A stretch of DNA of 64,000 bases from Pithys albifrons albifrons (GCF_047495875.1 NC_092497.1:69702511-69766510); one strand, 5' to 3'. Numbered from the stretch's first letter, positions 1-12,702 are shown. Numbers and translations are program-made. Notes: generated by a model from the sequence alone, not told the origin.

Positions 1-517
1 ATCATTTCTGATGGGAATAATAATCCTTTAAGATAAACTGAACATATTTGTAACAACAATAAAAAAATTTATTTGGTTTTAGAAGAAACCTTAGTACAAG
101 CTTAATCGTATTAGATTACTGCTTCTACCTTTGAAAACAACTTTTTTTAAAATACTCTTTTCATGCTGGAATTTCAATGTAGAGCTTTTAAATTGCTGGG
201 AAACAAAAAGTCACGGTTGGCAATAGCTCTGAGAGTTCGTTCATGTAATGTCTGTTTATGTGTAGGTCTACATAGTCAACCAATTTAATTTGAGCAGCTA
301 TAAATACCCAGCCACAACAAGTCTGTTGTTTCCACGATATCTATGGAAAAACAACCTCACCAGTAATAATTGTGTAGTGGGACTTACTCCACCTTTACAA
401 ATTTATCCCACCATTGTACTGACAAGAATCTGCTTTAAAAGCACATAGAGCTAGGATATCTTACAAAGAACACTTAGTGGATTCAGTCTCACATAAATGT
501 TCAATACTTGGGATTAC
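1..517 (-). other. TTC39B intron 4 (partial)
   Basis: AT-rich non-coding sequence downstream of exon 4. I see no further exon or recognisable repeat. Confidence 0.8.
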
Positions 518-649
518 CTTTGGCAGGTTTGCAAAGCTTCTTTCATTGTAGAAATTCCCATTTGTATATCCTGGTGTTCAAAGGTCATAGCAGCTTGCAT
601 AACTAAAATAGTGCTGTATCCAAGTGCATGGTACATGCTATCTTTGGAC
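518..649 (-). CDS. TTC39B: TTC39B coding exon 4 (last one in window)
   Basis: This 132-nt exon encodes SKDSMYHALGYSTILVMQ, AAMTFEHQDIQMGIS and TMKEALQTCQ, the conserved continuation of exon 3 in TTC39B. The acceptor is TTTTCCCTAG and the donor GTAATC. It starts with the G that finishes the split Trp codon and ends in phase 2. The rest of the gene, including most of the TPR region, lies left of position 1. No frameshift or stop is seen in the four exons, so the gene looks functional. Confidence 0.96.
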
Positions 650-2855
650 CTAGGGAAAACATAAATCTTGTGCCTTTATGCAACACATTACATTACAATA
701 CAAAATTAAATGCAGAGACACTTCCATTAATTCGTGAAAAGACAGAAGAACAAAGCAGGAAAGTGTTGGACATGAGAACATGAACTAGCACATACTGTCT
801 TTCATTGGGTGCTACAAGACTACTGCCAGACTGTAGCAGCAAGTTCCAGAAAATATCTCACATGGGGTACACGAGCATTTGCAGTTAATTAAATACAACT
901 TATAGGTGGCTGGTATATCTTCTTAATTTAGTCAATTAAGCCTTGACATAAATACTCACTCACATACTTTCACTTATCATAAGGACCACCTTCTAACATT
1001 ACTGTTTGATCCAAAGACAAAAATCTGCATTTGTGTCATAGAAATGTCAGTACACACATGCTCAGTTTGACATAAAAGACTACACTGAACTAGTCTGGCT
1101 TTCACAACATAATGATATCATTACAAAAAAAGAATTATTGCAAAGTGCCTACAGAGGTCACATTCTAAAACTTACTGACTGCAACAAAAAGCACTATTGA
1201 TAACGCTATGTCAGGTAAACTCAGGTCTCGTCCAACCAAGTATCAAGAAGCCCAAGTAAATGAAGACTGCATACTCCTTTGGCAGCCTGTCTGGTACTGC
1301 ACTATCAAGTGTCCAGTTTGAACCTCTTAAGACTCAACTTGTGGTGACTGACTCTCGTTTTACCATCTACCAATATGAAGAAAGGTGTCTCTGTCTTTGC
1401 AACTTCCCCTTTATAGATTCAGACTGCTACTAGGTTAATGCCCCATTCTCCTTTCTGTTCAACTAGAACAAATATATCTGAATGAGTCATATGTTCTAGT
1501 CTTCTAGACATTCTGCTAGCTGTCTATTCGATGATCTCCAGTTTCCTTAACATTTTTTCAGTGAAACAATTAGTGTTTGGGGTTTTTTTAAGGGAAGCTT
1601 TTGTTTGTTTACTAGGATGGGTCAGCCTTTTCAATACACTTTATAAAAAGCTCAAAGTTTGCTAGCAAACATCAGCTAAAACCAAAAAATTTGCTGTACA
1701 AAAAAACACTCTATTACAAAACAAGTGGTTTTCTTATTTTACTATACAAAATGAAATATATATGAAATACACAAAAAACATTTGGGCAATACATCTGTGT
1801 ATTTACTAATACACTCACACTCAATCCTTGCATGTAGAACTTACTATTTTGCTGTACTATCCAAAAATAATTTTAGCATACACACAAGTGCAGGTGGGCC
1901 TTCTCTAGGCATTGCTCTATTAAAAATAACACTACACAATGCTCAGAGAAAAGTTTGAGAGTAAGTATAGCTAATTTTAAAAATGCTATTCCTGCCTACC
2001 TCCTCCACACTTGAGTCCTCCACTCCACTAAAAGTAAACACTTGAAGCTGTGTCATTTTTCTGAACTGTCTTTTAATGGTGTTCTTGAACTTGCCCATAT
2101 AACATTAACCTATGACTCTTAAACCATTCTTACTAGCACTAAACTGCCAAGTAAGAACTTTACCTTTCTCTACTAACACAAGCTACAGACTCCTCTTGCC
2201 AAAACACCCCTCAGTATCATACGCATCTTTGAGACAGAAGAACGGTGAAAGGGATTCAGACCCCAGTCCTAAAGATCAACCACTCAGACTGCCTCCCCAC
2301 AAAGTCACAGATAAGCTAGAATACCTATGAAGCTCTTGGTATTCTTTAACTCCCTACATCTGCACTCCCATGCTTTTCTTCTCAGTGGAGCAAAGGCAAC
2401 CGGGAAACAAGTAGAATTGTCAGAAAATCAAAAGATGGGCTTTAAAGTTAAACATCAGTGTGCCACAAACACAACATAAGAAACAACAAAAAGAGTATTC
2501 TGAAGTTTTGTTACAGCTTTTCTGCCTTGTCAAGAGCAGTTCGACTGTACAAATTCATAATCAAAGTTACGAGGGATAAGGCCTTGCTCCACTGCTCTTT
2601 CCCTCTGCATGAGAAAAGAAAGTTTGAATGATAAACTCCAACAGAACAATTTAGTGCGTCATGAACAGGTTTTGAGATGGTTTTACTGAGGCACAAGTGC
2701 AATACTAAAGCCCCAAAATATGGAGAAATGCTTTTGGACAAAAGGGAAGAAATGAAAACTACTACCTTCAGAGGCCTTAAATTAATCTTCAGGTACTAGA
2801 TAGAATGCTTTACATTATATGTTTACAGTAACTTAAGCAAATAACAGGACCTCAC
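650..2855 (-). other. TTC39B intron 3
   Basis: AT-rich sequence without recognisable interspersed repeats. It contains two exon-like segments on the gene strand (2000-2027 and 2511-2604) with good splice sites; neither keeps the TTC39B frame. Confidence 0.8.
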
Positions 2856-2960
2856 CATGGGCGAAGTAGTTCCAGTGCTTCAGAGAACTTATTGTTTAGA
2901 AATAAGTTCAGTGCCATTGAACATTCTTCCAGAGCACACTTGAGATCCATCTTTGATGCC
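2856..2960 (-). CDS. TTC39B: TTC39B coding exon 3
   Basis: This 105-nt exon contains the segments KMDLKCALEECSMALNLF and NNKFSEALELLRPW, the highly conserved first helical repeat of TTC39B; this is the strongest evidence for the gene identity. The acceptor is TCTTTTTTAG and the donor GTGAGG. It enters after two bases from exon 2 and leaves in phase 2, with the tryptophan codon split TG|G across the intron. TTC39A and TTC39C are less similar in this segment. Confidence 0.96.
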
Positions 2961-5935
2961 CTAAAAAAGATTCTTAGTTTACTCAAACTGTAAATATAAA
3001 CACAAAATGAAAACTTAGCTTTTCCTTATATAACACTGAAGGTCTTTCATTATTCATTTTTAGAATCTAGTTTTTAAAAAACAGGTTACATGCTTAACAC
3101 TTTATTATCCATGCTACACAAGTGTGCCCTCTTTGTTTATTTAAGTGATGTTTTATGGCTTGGCTCTCCTTTCCTTACCAGACCAATTCTCAAAACTTAT
3201 CACTGTGTCCAAGCTCTCATTCTCCCCATGAATACAAACGCTGTTTCAGATTTTGTATTTATATCTGAATCTCAAAGAGAGGTGACAAAATTGCCATTCA
3301 AAAAAGTATTAAACAGATGCTTACTCTTCAAACAGCTATGCTAAAAATAGTCCTGTCAGAAGCCTGCAGGTATGCCAAAAGCCTTCGCTCTTCCCAATTC
3401 ACTAGAAGTACAATCACTTGCACTTGCTTAAGTGGAAGTCATCTAACAAAACCACTTCTTTGGTCAGTTTTGCCTGAAAGACTCAGGAGTACTCACAAAT
3501 TGTTCAATGGGTAGAACAAGTGACAAGCTAGACAGTCATGGTAGTGACTAACAGCTAGAAGCTACAGAGCCGTCAACATGCACAGCTGGATCTGGAAAAG
3601 ATAATCACTCCACTGCTGTAAAACAGATATAAACTGGATAATGGGCTTTATCCAAGCAAGGTTAAGCAGTGGTAAGCAACAGATCTTGTCAATGAGATAA
3701 ATATTTAAGAACTGACTAAAGAGAAGAACTCTGAAGGAGGAATTTGAGAAATAACCAAGGAGTGCAGCTAATCTAAATCTAACAGTAACACACACACATA
3801 CAAAACAAAGAAAGAAAACAGTGGACATGACAATATGACTGGAAGGGGGATGGCGGGGAGAGGTGGTTTTCCCTCTAAAGAACAGTATTAAGAAATAAAA
3901 AACAGACTCACTTATAATCACCAAAAGTTTTACAAAACAATCAGTTTTATTAGCTAATTCTATGAATACCATCTGCTATTTTCATGTAAGAAATTTTAGC
4001 TAGATTTAAAGTCTGATTGTTTTTTTCTAGTACACAAGCAAGGACCTGAGTTAGTCCCTCTATAACATATCACCATTACCACTGTGTGTTCCCACAGTTC
4101 TGTAATCTCTTTTCAGATTTGCATTTTAGGGAACTAAAATACAAATTAACGGTCTTTCTGAAATGTCCAGATACAACTGCTTTACTCTGTCTGTGCTTAG
4201 CTAGATTACACATTCCATTTGCTCTGCCTTTCCTGCCAGGAAGAATGGGACAGTTGTTTTCAGTTTCTCAGTGTGGGGAAAAGAAGGGCAGAGAGGGAGA
4301 TTGATATCTACTAGACAGCAAGAGTGAATTTTTATTCTTTCATACTTCCATACTGCAACTACTTTGTGCCTAGAAACAAGGCAGTACCCTGTTTCAAGTG
4401 TCTTCCCATACAAATGGCAGGGGCCATATTAAGGTAGGTGGAATCTTCAGAATTACAGAGGACAGCTGGACCTTCTGGTCCTCTCCCCCTCACAGCATGA
4501 TTACTGACTTTGTGGTGGGACAAGAATTCTTGTTAGCTATGGGAACAGAAAAACCCAATGCAAGGCAATAATCTGCTACACAGAGTATGGAGAACTAAGA
4601 ACAGTCATTTGAAGTAAGAGAGGGAAGAGAATGGCAAGTGAGACATGTATAACCATAAAACACTGTGAGGGAAGGTGAGTCATTCATTACCACAGGTCAA
4701 TTAACAATTGATGACTGCTTTATACACTTAATTACAAAATATTTGTGTTTTGCCTAAAAAGAGTAAAAAAATTTCCTGCTAGTTCATGCAAAAAGTAATA
4801 GCAGATAACCAATGACAGTACTCCACCACTATGGTATTTTTCTGAATGCAAGGATGAAGGCCTAAGGGCAATGTCTTGTTTCCAACTGCTTGACTAGGTC
4901 TCATCTTAGTGAACAGAAATACACTTTTTGTATTTCTGTGCTGTAAACCTTCATGCTCCCTACCCTGCAATCAGAAACTGATGGAACTTCTCTGGAAGGA
5001 GAATCTAATGTTTATTTCATATAACACAGCCATTCATGTGCTGGCTTTTTAGCTGTGAGGACTGTTTGCCAAGAGGGTCCCAAATGCCACTGTACCACCA
5101 GCTCCACCATCACCACACTACATACCAATATTCATAAAATGATTCCATAAACAATGCTCCTTAAACAACCTGGCACTGTGTCAGAACTGTTTTCCTAGTT
5201 AAATGGGTAAGCAGCTGATCTCTTCAGCACTTAGCAGTCATCGTTTTTTAATGTCTTACAGATTAGTTCCCCTGATGCTGATGTTATGTAGGACCAAAGT
5301 CTGCATACAATGAAAACAGTATTCCTTATGTCAATATATGTCCTGTTCGTTACATTAAGCAAACTTATGAAGTTCTTCTGCCACTTCAGCTATAAAAATT
5401 GGGTAGTTAGTTTTCCCAAACTGTTATTTCTGGTAAGTGGATCATATTCTCTACTAGAGTGTCTCATTCTGTTTCACTACTCTTTATATGTATTTTCTAC
5501 TGTTTTCCTACATCCTGCAGCAGAGGAACATATCCAGAAGGATTCATTCCAACTCAGAGCCATAAGTTGATACCAGAACAGTCAGAAAGGAGCACTCTGA
5601 CTCAAAAGCAACTTGGCTATCTTTGCTGGCACTTCCACATAGAGGCTCAGAAAAACCACATTTTCTCTATTCCCAAAACATCAAAAACCAAATTCTACAG
5701 CAAGTTACCAGACTGACAGCTCAGAAAGTAATGCTGACTCACATACTCTTTCTGATTCACGTTATTGTTCTTCTAACTCAGTATATTACATTGCCAATCT
5801 TATTTTTTGTGTTATGTCCTACAACCAACAGAAACTATGCATTTTATCACATCATATAAGCATATTTTTTAATTTACCTTGCAGCAGATTAAATTAACAT
5901 TACTTCAGTGATACTACTACTGATTTTACAGCTAC
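2961..5935. other. TTC39B intron 2, left part
   Basis: AT-rich intronic DNA with a short CA repeat near 3790. I see no convincing exon. Short open frames here have no protein-like composition, apart from a weak exon-like tail at 3562-3612 on the minus strand. Confidence 0.6.
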
Positions 5936-6516
5936 TGACATGGTCTAACACCAGCCATCAACCAAGCCCCATGCAGACACACTCCCACTCCCCCACCAGC
6001 AGGATCACGGAGAGAATCAGAAGGATAAAAGCTGGAAAACTCCTCGGTTGAGATAAAGACAGTTTAATAGGGAAAGTAAAAGCCATGCGCACAAGCAAAT
6101 TAAAACAAGGAATTAGTTCACTGCTTCCCATGGGCAGGCAGGTACTCAGCCATCCCCAGGAGAGCAGAGTCCCATCACGTGAAATGGTTACTTGGGAAGA
6201 CAAACACCATCACTCCAAATGTCCCCCTCTTCCTCCTTCTTCCTCCCAGCTTTATATATTGAGCATGATGTCATATAGCATGAAATATTCCTTTGGTCAG
6301 TTTGGGTCACCTGCCATGGCTGTCTCGACCCAGCCTCCCATGCACCCCCAGCTTTCTTGCCAGCATGGCAGCACAAAAAGCAGAAAAGGCCTTGGCTCTG
6401 TGCAAGGCCTGCTCAGTAATATCAAAAACCATCAATCCTGTGTTCAGCACAAATTCAAGCACAGCCCCATACCAGCCACCATGAAGAAATTTGACTCTAG
6501 CCCAGCCACCAGCACA
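5936..6516 (-). mobile_element. Solo LTR of an avian endogenous retrovirus (family 1)
   Basis: A GC-richer block, read on the minus strand from TGTGCTGG to the 3' end. It has a TATA-like TATATAAAG at about 6250, an ATTAAA polyadenylation signal near 6062, and the stretch AACTGTCTTTATCTCAACC that is also present in the copy at 43359-43936. No gag, pol or env flanks it. The flanking duplication is unclear: TACTG occurs at both edges but overlaps the LTR end by two bases. Confidence 0.85.
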
Positions 6517-7347
6517 ATACTGGTCACTTCTAAATGAAAAAAAAGGAACGAAAAATGTGCTATATTCGGTGTTACACAAAGACAATAATGTCACATTACA
6601 AGGAGTTACTGTCTAGGTACTTTAAAGAACACTTTTCCCACACAGTATTTTTTAAGTTGTCTTCTCACTTCTATTTCAAATATGTTTTTGGAAAAAAGAG
6701 TCAGTGTTTTGAATTCCAGCAATAGTTTTTATATCTTGAGCTTGGTGCTGAGCTACTCATGAAACTGTGGGTGATATACTGTCCATAAGCAAGCTCTTAG
6801 CAACTTTAAGTAAGTTCTAATAAACTACTTGGAGCTGCAACAGAAACACAGCGTAAGAATGCTGACTCTAAAACCCTGAGATGTACCACAATATTCACTA
6901 TTAGGATGACAATCCTCAGGATGTACAGAGAGCAAAAATATTAGTAACCTAAAATGTTAATGCAATCATAGCTTAAGCCACTTTCCCTCCCACCACATAT
7001 TCATTAGAAAGGGAGCATAACTACTAAACTAAATTAAATGAAAAGTCACTACATTAGTATTTAAAAGTTATTTAAACATGTAATGAGTTATACAATAAAC
7101 CCTACATCTCTGCATCAAGCCTCAGTGGAAGAGCAGTCCTGAAAAGCCATTATATAGCTAAACATTAACTTGGTGTATGTTGATGTATTTGTATCTGCAG
7201 AAGATTTGCTCAGCTTTTAGCAATGATTTACCAACTCTTCTCTTTAGAGGGGCTTCAGAAGCGAGAAATGGAAGAATTACAGAAAAAATTACCTTTAATC
7301 CAACAATACTTTCCATATTTTAAATCGCATATTGAGTTTCACATCAT

Positions 7348-7353
7348 TTTATT
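7348..7353 (-). terminator. Possible polyadenylation signal of the nested gene
   Basis: AATAAA on the minus strand, about 290 nt after the stop codon of candidate exon F and well before TTC39B exon 3. The hexamer is common in AT-rich DNA, so its value comes only from position. Confidence 0.3.
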
Positions 7354-7640
7354 AACATGAGCTGGACTCATATGTTCAAGCAAGACTCTGCATGAATAGG
7401 AATTGCAGAATTTAGTTTTTAAACTTCTAAAACCTTCTGTTAGCACAGTCAAAATAATCAGCCTTATCTGATAAACAACATTTAAGTACAAGCACATTGG
7501 TCTTGTTCAGTTACTGGTCTTATTAACATAAGTTTCATTGGGCTACGGATATGGAAAGTATTTGTAGTTATTAGTGGAACCAAAGCAAAACATCAAGGAA
7601 TGAAGACTACAAAAATGTGAAACTAGCAATAACAATTTAC

Positions 7641-7763
7641 TTATATGATAGGCTTGTTAAGATGGAAATCTGGCACAAACAAACATGTGGAAATAAGGTC
7701 TTCTAAAAAATTCAGGCTATACAGAGGGGATGCTATTTTGATTATAAGCACCAAGATAACAAG
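7641..7763 (-). CDS. Candidate terminal exon F of the nested gene
   Basis: After the acceptor TTGTAATGCAG, 40 codons are open to a TAA: LVILVLIIKIASPLYSLNFL then EDLISTCLFVPDFHLNKPII. Other frames are closed by stops. The segment is very hydrophobic, as a final helical repeat or a membrane segment could be. An AATAAA signal lies about 290 nt downstream at 7348-7353. The same frame stays open for about 200 codons upstream of the acceptor, but that part runs into an LTR-like repeat and is probably intronic. Confidence 0.45.
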   Translation of the reverse strand, partial: LVILVLIIKIASPLYSLNFLEDLISTCLFVPDFHLNKPII

Positions 7764-7904
7764 CTGCATTACAATTAAGACAACATTTTCCCAGGATATA
7801 AATACTTTAGCAAACATGGGACCCTTAACATTTACAGAGGCTTGATGAGAAAAAATCTTGTAGAGGCATTTGTTTCCATAAACACAAAAACCATCCTGTG
7901 TGTG

Positions 7905-8640
7905 AACTACAGTATCAACACCGTTCGTGGGACACATGAAGGTGTTTGGAGGTTGCCCTGGTTTTGGCCACCCACGACTCCAGCTCATCTCTGGTGCTCT
8001 GTGCTGCTCATCAGAGGGAGAGAGAGGAGAGCTGGGGCCATAGTCCTGGATCCTTGCTACAGATCCCTTTCCTGAGCCAGCTTTCCGTCTGCGGAGGAGC
8101 GAGCACCACCACCACCAGTCCCTGTCCCTAGCCTCGCATCCCTGAGCAGAGGATAAAAGAGAAGACTCTGCATTGCCTGCTGGAGGGTTCCACCCCGTGT
8201 CCTCTTCTGTCGCCACCATCCCTCCACGTGAGTCATTCAGAGAAGTCAGTGGTTCACGGACCGCCTTTTGTCTTACCGGAGAAACTGAGTCACTTCGCTG
8301 CCAGCCGAGGCACGGCAGTGACCCCTGCTGTCCGTAAATATAATTGCACCAAAAGGGAACAGACAAAAAATTCCATTTAAAGGGTTTTGTTCCTTTTTCT
8401 TCTCCTTTGGGGTTACAGGGTAGTTGGGGCTTTTTTTTGTCCTAGTTTTGGTTTTGGGGGGTTTGTTTGTTTGTTTGGATTTGGGGTTTTTTTTCTGTAG
8501 TTAAGAACTGTTACCCTTCATTCAAATACATTTTTCTGATTAAAACTCCTAAATTTCAACACTGTGGTGATTTTTTGGAGGAAGCCCTTCTTTTTAGGTC
8601 CATATAAATATCTTAGTTGTCTTCTAAACTAAGACAGCCA
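7905..8640 (+). mobile_element. LTR-like interspersed repeat
   Basis: A block with CpGs and a GT-rich, poly-T-rich middle, then an ATTAAA and a segment reading AAATTT...GTGGTGATTTTTTGGAGGAAGCCC. The same order, with related short motifs, recurs at 29960-30720, so both are probably copies of one retroviral LTR family on the plus strand. Edges are approximate. The 241-codon minus-strand frame crossing it is not a gene as a whole. Confidence 0.5.
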
Positions 8641-9314
8641 GCTATTTGTAAATCTGTATCAGTGAATCCCCTGGACTGTTGTCACAATACCAAGGGATCT
8701 GTCTATCCTATCCTTCGAACGATCAAGCCATTTCACCAGTAGGGCATTTTCCTTTTCTTTAGTATTGCCAGGGGGTTTGTTCCATTATTTTGGAGGTTTT
8801 GTTTATTGTTGGCTTTGGTTTAGCTGTTTGGGATTTTTTTAACTAAATAATTTCTTCTCCCTCATTTTACAGCTGTGGCGAAGTTAATGCAGAGGAAAAA
8901 GAAGAAACAAGTAGACGATACTACACATTTGTAAACATAAAGACAAACTATCGAAAACTATTTTTCAAAAGAAACCACTTTGGATACGGAGTTGGAGCTC
9001 TCAGAAAAACAGAGGCAGTGAGAAAGGAAGAGGTAACTGAGTGAGAAAAACTGAGGCAGTTGCCCCTCTTGAAAAATCAACCATTATTAAAATTACATAC
9101 TCAGAATTACATAGCTCAGAATGACTTTACAGGTTTTTATCTCTACCTTAGCATTGTCAAAAAGGTCAAGAGCACAGCTTTTCCTAAGACTACTGGAATT
9201 TCACTAAGAGAGCATTTTAATTGATCAATCGTTACATCCTAGCAGGTATAATGTTACATGTAATGTAACAACAAGGCAAGGCAGAGGGATGGCAGATAAA
9301 GCTCTGTTACTTAC

Positions 9315-9325
9315 AGACCAGAAGT
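9315..9325 (-). CDS. Tentative 11-nt microexon of the nested gene
   Basis: A pyrimidine-rich acceptor (CCCCCCTACCCCCAG) and a perfect GTAAGT donor are separated by only 11 nt. The length would convert phase 1 to phase 0, which is what the terminal exon at 7641-7763 needs. Microexons this small are rare and easily arise by chance, so this is a prediction from splice sites and phase only. Confidence 0.18.
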
Positions 9326-9475
9326 CTGGGGGTAGGGGGGAACACCTGGTGTTTTAGGAAAAGTATCTGCCCTCCTTTCCTTTTTAGAGATGAAGTTCCA
9401 CTTTCAGCTCTTCTAAAGGAAACAGATTAACCTAGAGGTGTCAACAGTTTTATTTTAGAAGTTTTTACTGCTTAC

Positions 9476-9508
9476 AGCAGCAAAAATATTTATAATACTG
9501 TCTTGCGA
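9476..9508 (-). CDS. Tentative 33-nt exon of the nested gene
   Basis: A TAATGCATTTTAG acceptor and a GTAAGC donor enclose 33 nt. The exon accepts phase 1 from exon D and exits in phase 1, encoding about 11 residues (IARQYYKYFCC). The phase and splice sites fit, but so short a segment can arise by chance. Confidence 0.3.
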
Positions 9509-9669
9509 CTAAAATGCATTAAAAGAGCCTCAAAACTAGCAAAAACTATATAGAAACAAAAAATCGTTCTTAGAAGTCTTATCTGATCCTAAACTTTAAA
9601 AGCCAAGATCATCAACTGTCAGGAGACCAATAATGTTTCTTTTCTTTACCATCTGCACATAAATCTTAC

Positions 9670-9811
9670 TTGTGGTCTCAGACGTTGAAGGCATGTGCAG
9701 AATTCTGTTTATTGTAGCCAGAAAGCAGCCCAGCACCCAACTGTGCTGCTTCATGGGAACCTCATAATGGGATACAAGAAAGTGATCAAGAGCTTCCAAA
9801 CATTTCGATGA
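9670..9811 (-). CDS. Candidate exon D of the nested gene
   Basis: A CTTCCCCATAG acceptor and a perfect GTAAGA donor enclose 142 nt encoding SSKCLEALDHFLVSHYEV followed by PMKQHSWVLGCFLATINRIL and a Ser/Thr-rich end. It enters in phase 0 from the 53-nt exon and exits in phase 1. The alternation of hydrophobic helices again suggests an ARM/HEAT-type fold. It lies in TTC39B intron 2 on the same strand and cannot belong to TTC39B, whose exons 2 and 3 join directly in phase. Confidence 0.68.
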
Positions 9812-10042
9812 CTATGGGGAAGGGAAGCATGATGAGATAAGGAAACTTTCTTAGCAGTCTTTCTTACTGAAAAAAACATGGAATTTGCTTATCTACATAT
9901 TTATTATCAATGCAACAATTGAACACCACAAGAAAATACTGATTGCTGCATCCTCACATATTATTACTATTTACAGATGCCACAAAGCAATTGAATGAGC
10001 ACAAAGGAAGAAAATCTAGGCAGAGTTGATCATCTGCCTGAC

Positions 10043-10095
10043 CTTGAGATGCCACAGCTCAACTTGCTGGTCAACACTACCACGAGGCAACTCCT
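10043..10095 (-). CDS. Candidate 53-nt exon of the nested gene
   Basis: A GTTTTTGTCCAG acceptor and a CAAG|GTCAGG donor enclose 53 nt. The exon takes phase 1 from exon C and leaves in phase 0 for exon D, encoding EELPRGSVDQQVELWHLK. Consensus-like sites at both ends, the exact phase fit on both sides and a sensible hydrophilic peptide make chance unlikely. It is too short to stand out as an open frame. Confidence 0.62.
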
Positions 10096-11586
10096 CTGGA
10101 CAAAAACCCCACAGGCTACATTTGTAGCTACTTTACTGTCTTATTTTTAAATAGAAAAAAACTTGAATATTCCCAAATGTTTCAGTTTTGGATTGATTAT
10201 TAACCAGATTAAGTAAGCCAATAATCAATTTATTGCAAATCAGGTGTTTTTATTATCTGAGGGGAAAGGAAACATCAGCAGCTTTATCTGGCACCAAGTT
10301 CTTAAGTTCAACAGCAAAGTGCACTGCACCTGAATAGAAAGGGAGAGGCAAATTTCTGTATGGACTCAGCCATATTGTGAGACATGACAACTACCTGGGT
10401 TACCATTTACCCACCCGAATACACACACAGAGTTCAACTGATCACTAACGTGCTTACAAAATAATCCTATTCAAGCATATCAAGCTACTCCAGCATGAAT
10501 TTGACACAGCATGCCAAGATATGAAAGCACAAAAACTGTCAGCAAAACAATCAGATCACAGGTATTTAGAACTGACCCATTTGATAGAGGATGCAGAAAA
10601 AGAATCAAAGAAGTTATCAGTGCCAGTTTGCAGGTAGGAGAAAAATCTGCTTTATACTATTCTGTTCGACACTAATGGAAATATACAGCAGTATAAAAGG
10701 TTATCAGATTTATTAATAGAACTCAGTGGTTCAACTATTTTTAGATGTAAGTTTTAACACAAGATCTTTGCAGGTAAATGGAGAATCTATTATGTTTAAA
10801 TACTCCTTATCAGACTAACAGTTTATATCAAATAATGCAGCTGAGGTCAACACAAGCAATATTGTGTACAAAAATGATCATCTGAATATGGCAGAAAGCA
10901 ATAGTACCAAAGCTTAATACACAGCATGCAGATATAGATAAATAGATGTTCACTATTAACAAAAAATATAATTTTGATCTGTTCAACATTTTGCATAGAG
11001 AGTAGGTCTAAATAAGACATGCTGCCAAGAAAATAGGTTGAGAAAAATCTCCCTCAAAGAGCTAGCATATATAAATAATAATGAAAGCTTACTGGCAGTT
11101 TTACATGAAATGAATAAAAATTTCACTTATCCTGCCATGGCAAAAAAGAATAAATCATGCGGCAAGTAGGACATCAGATCAGGCCAGATGTTTATGGGAC
11201 TAACACTGCGTCACACAAATACTGGCTAAGATCCAAAGAAACAATTAGGGCAGTGTCATCCCAGCAGGACTTTTTCTAAACTTTAAACCAATTTATTGAA
11301 ATTTATTACCTAGCTAACTTGCAGGCCACGCTGGAGACATTCTGAAATTACTAAAGTCTCTAAAAACACACTGCATTATACTTAACATTTAGTACTTAGA
11401 AAACACAGCACTGCGTCCCATGAAATAAATTATTAATGTTTAAGTAAAAAATTATATAACCTCAAATGGTTAAATCAGCACAGATACCAAGAGCAGAAGA
11501 CAGTCTATAAATGGAGAGAATAGCTGTAAGTCTGACACTGTCTTTAAATTACCACATTTTAAAGAATAGCATCCCAAAATACACAC

Positions 11587-11758
11587 CTTGTGGTGTTCTA
11601 CAACCTACAGTGTCTGAGCTGATTAAGCACTGACATCTGCAGAGAAGCTTCTGCTTTCTAAAAGCATTGTTCACCACTGCAAAGTCCAGCAGAGAAACAA
11701 TTATTTCATAATCCCATTGTGAATATATTGTTTTTCCTTTATCTTCAAGGAAATCCAT
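11587..11758 (-). CDS. Candidate exon C of the nested gene
   Basis: A strong CTGTTTTTTTTAG acceptor precedes 57 open codons that begin MDFLEDKGKTIYSQWDYEII and continue VSLLDFAVVNNAFRKQKLLC, ending at CAAG|GTGTGT in phase 1. The composition is rich in Leu and aromatic residues, with helices spaced as in HEAT/ARM repeat proteins. It joins without a frame break to the exon at 10043-10095. It is one of the three best-supported exons of this gene. Confidence 0.65.
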
Positions 11759-12671
11759 CTAAAAAAAACAGTAGTTTAACATACCTGCCAAAGTAAATTT
11801 TCACTGATAAAATCCCATAAACCTTATTATGGCATCATGATTTCAAGGGCTATTAGGCAGATAAAATATACTTACAGGATTAATTCAGTTAACTTCAGAT
11901 ATATAAATACAGTCCTTTTGCAAAAATAAGTGCTCTTCTTTCACTCTGTCTTTTGCCACTGTGCACACACACAGGAAAAAAAAAAGAAAAGCAATAAAGA
12001 AAAAAATGATTGTTTTATTTCTCAATATCCATGAGGTTTTGTTAGTGAGTTATCAAGCAAAACCAATAAAAGTTCACATGCCAGCAGCTGGCAACATAGG
12101 CGCTCTCCATAGCCGAATTTAAAAGAAATGTCAGTGAGTGGCAGCAGCTACAGTCAATGCTGGAAGCTGATGCCTCTGCGGGAAGAGGATGCTGGGAGAT
12201 TCTCCCAATCTGTGCTGCAGCCTAATTCTAATCCATCACTCCTAACTGCAAGGAGAAAACGGAGTCATGAGGAATGCAAAGTGATTTATATTTTTAAAAA
12301 AAAAGAGAGTTAGCTTAATACTTCCTGAATATTAAAGAAGCCACAATTGAAGTCAGACAGAAAAAGTCTACTAAAGCAACTGCAGTAAAATTAGATCAAA
12401 TACATGAGAAGTGCTAGCAAGCAGCACAGAAGAAAAATAACTAGCTCATGTGTGATTTGCATTATTTGACAGCGCTCACATGTATTTTAAAATACTTAAA
12501 CATATCAACACTTTTTTTAATTAACCCTTTGACAGTTTTTCCCAAGAAACTGAATTTTCAGCTAGAGTTCCATGACCAAAACAAATCACCAGGAGAGAGG
12601 CAGCTAAACAGTTCTCTTCATGAATACCAGCAGCAATAGGAAATAGCTGTAGTCAGAAGCAAAACAGCTAC

Positions 12672-12702
12672 AACAGAGACAGTTTCATCGCCTTGGTATA
12701 AT
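12672..12702 (-). CDS. Candidate 31-nt exon of the nested gene
   Basis: Its TCTGGACAG acceptor and GTAGCT donor enclose 31 nt. The exon accepts phase 2 from exon B and exits in phase 0 into exon C, giving RLYQGDETVSV across the junctions. It was found by requiring phase continuity, so the support is modest. A longer version ending at GTATTC would break the phase with exon C. Confidence 0.35.

Noticed and set aside
2511..2604. Exon-like minus-strand segment ending NLYSRTALDKAEKL with a good TTTTCTCATGCAG acceptor
   Set aside because: It sits in TTC39B intron 3. Joined to exon 3 it gives an immediate TGA, and it lies beyond exon 3 relative to the nested gene, so no consistent model uses it.
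7641..8366. 241-codon minus-strand open frame as a single gene
   Set aside because: Its N-terminal two thirds run through an LTR-like repeat with low-complexity composition. Only the last 40 codons, after an internal acceptor, look like coding sequence.
12128..12265. Minus-strand segment after a strong CCGTTTTCTCCTTGCAG acceptor, open for 28 codons
   Set aside because: Its entry phase does not match the preceding candidate exon and it has no usable donor. It may be an alternative terminal exon, but support is too thin.
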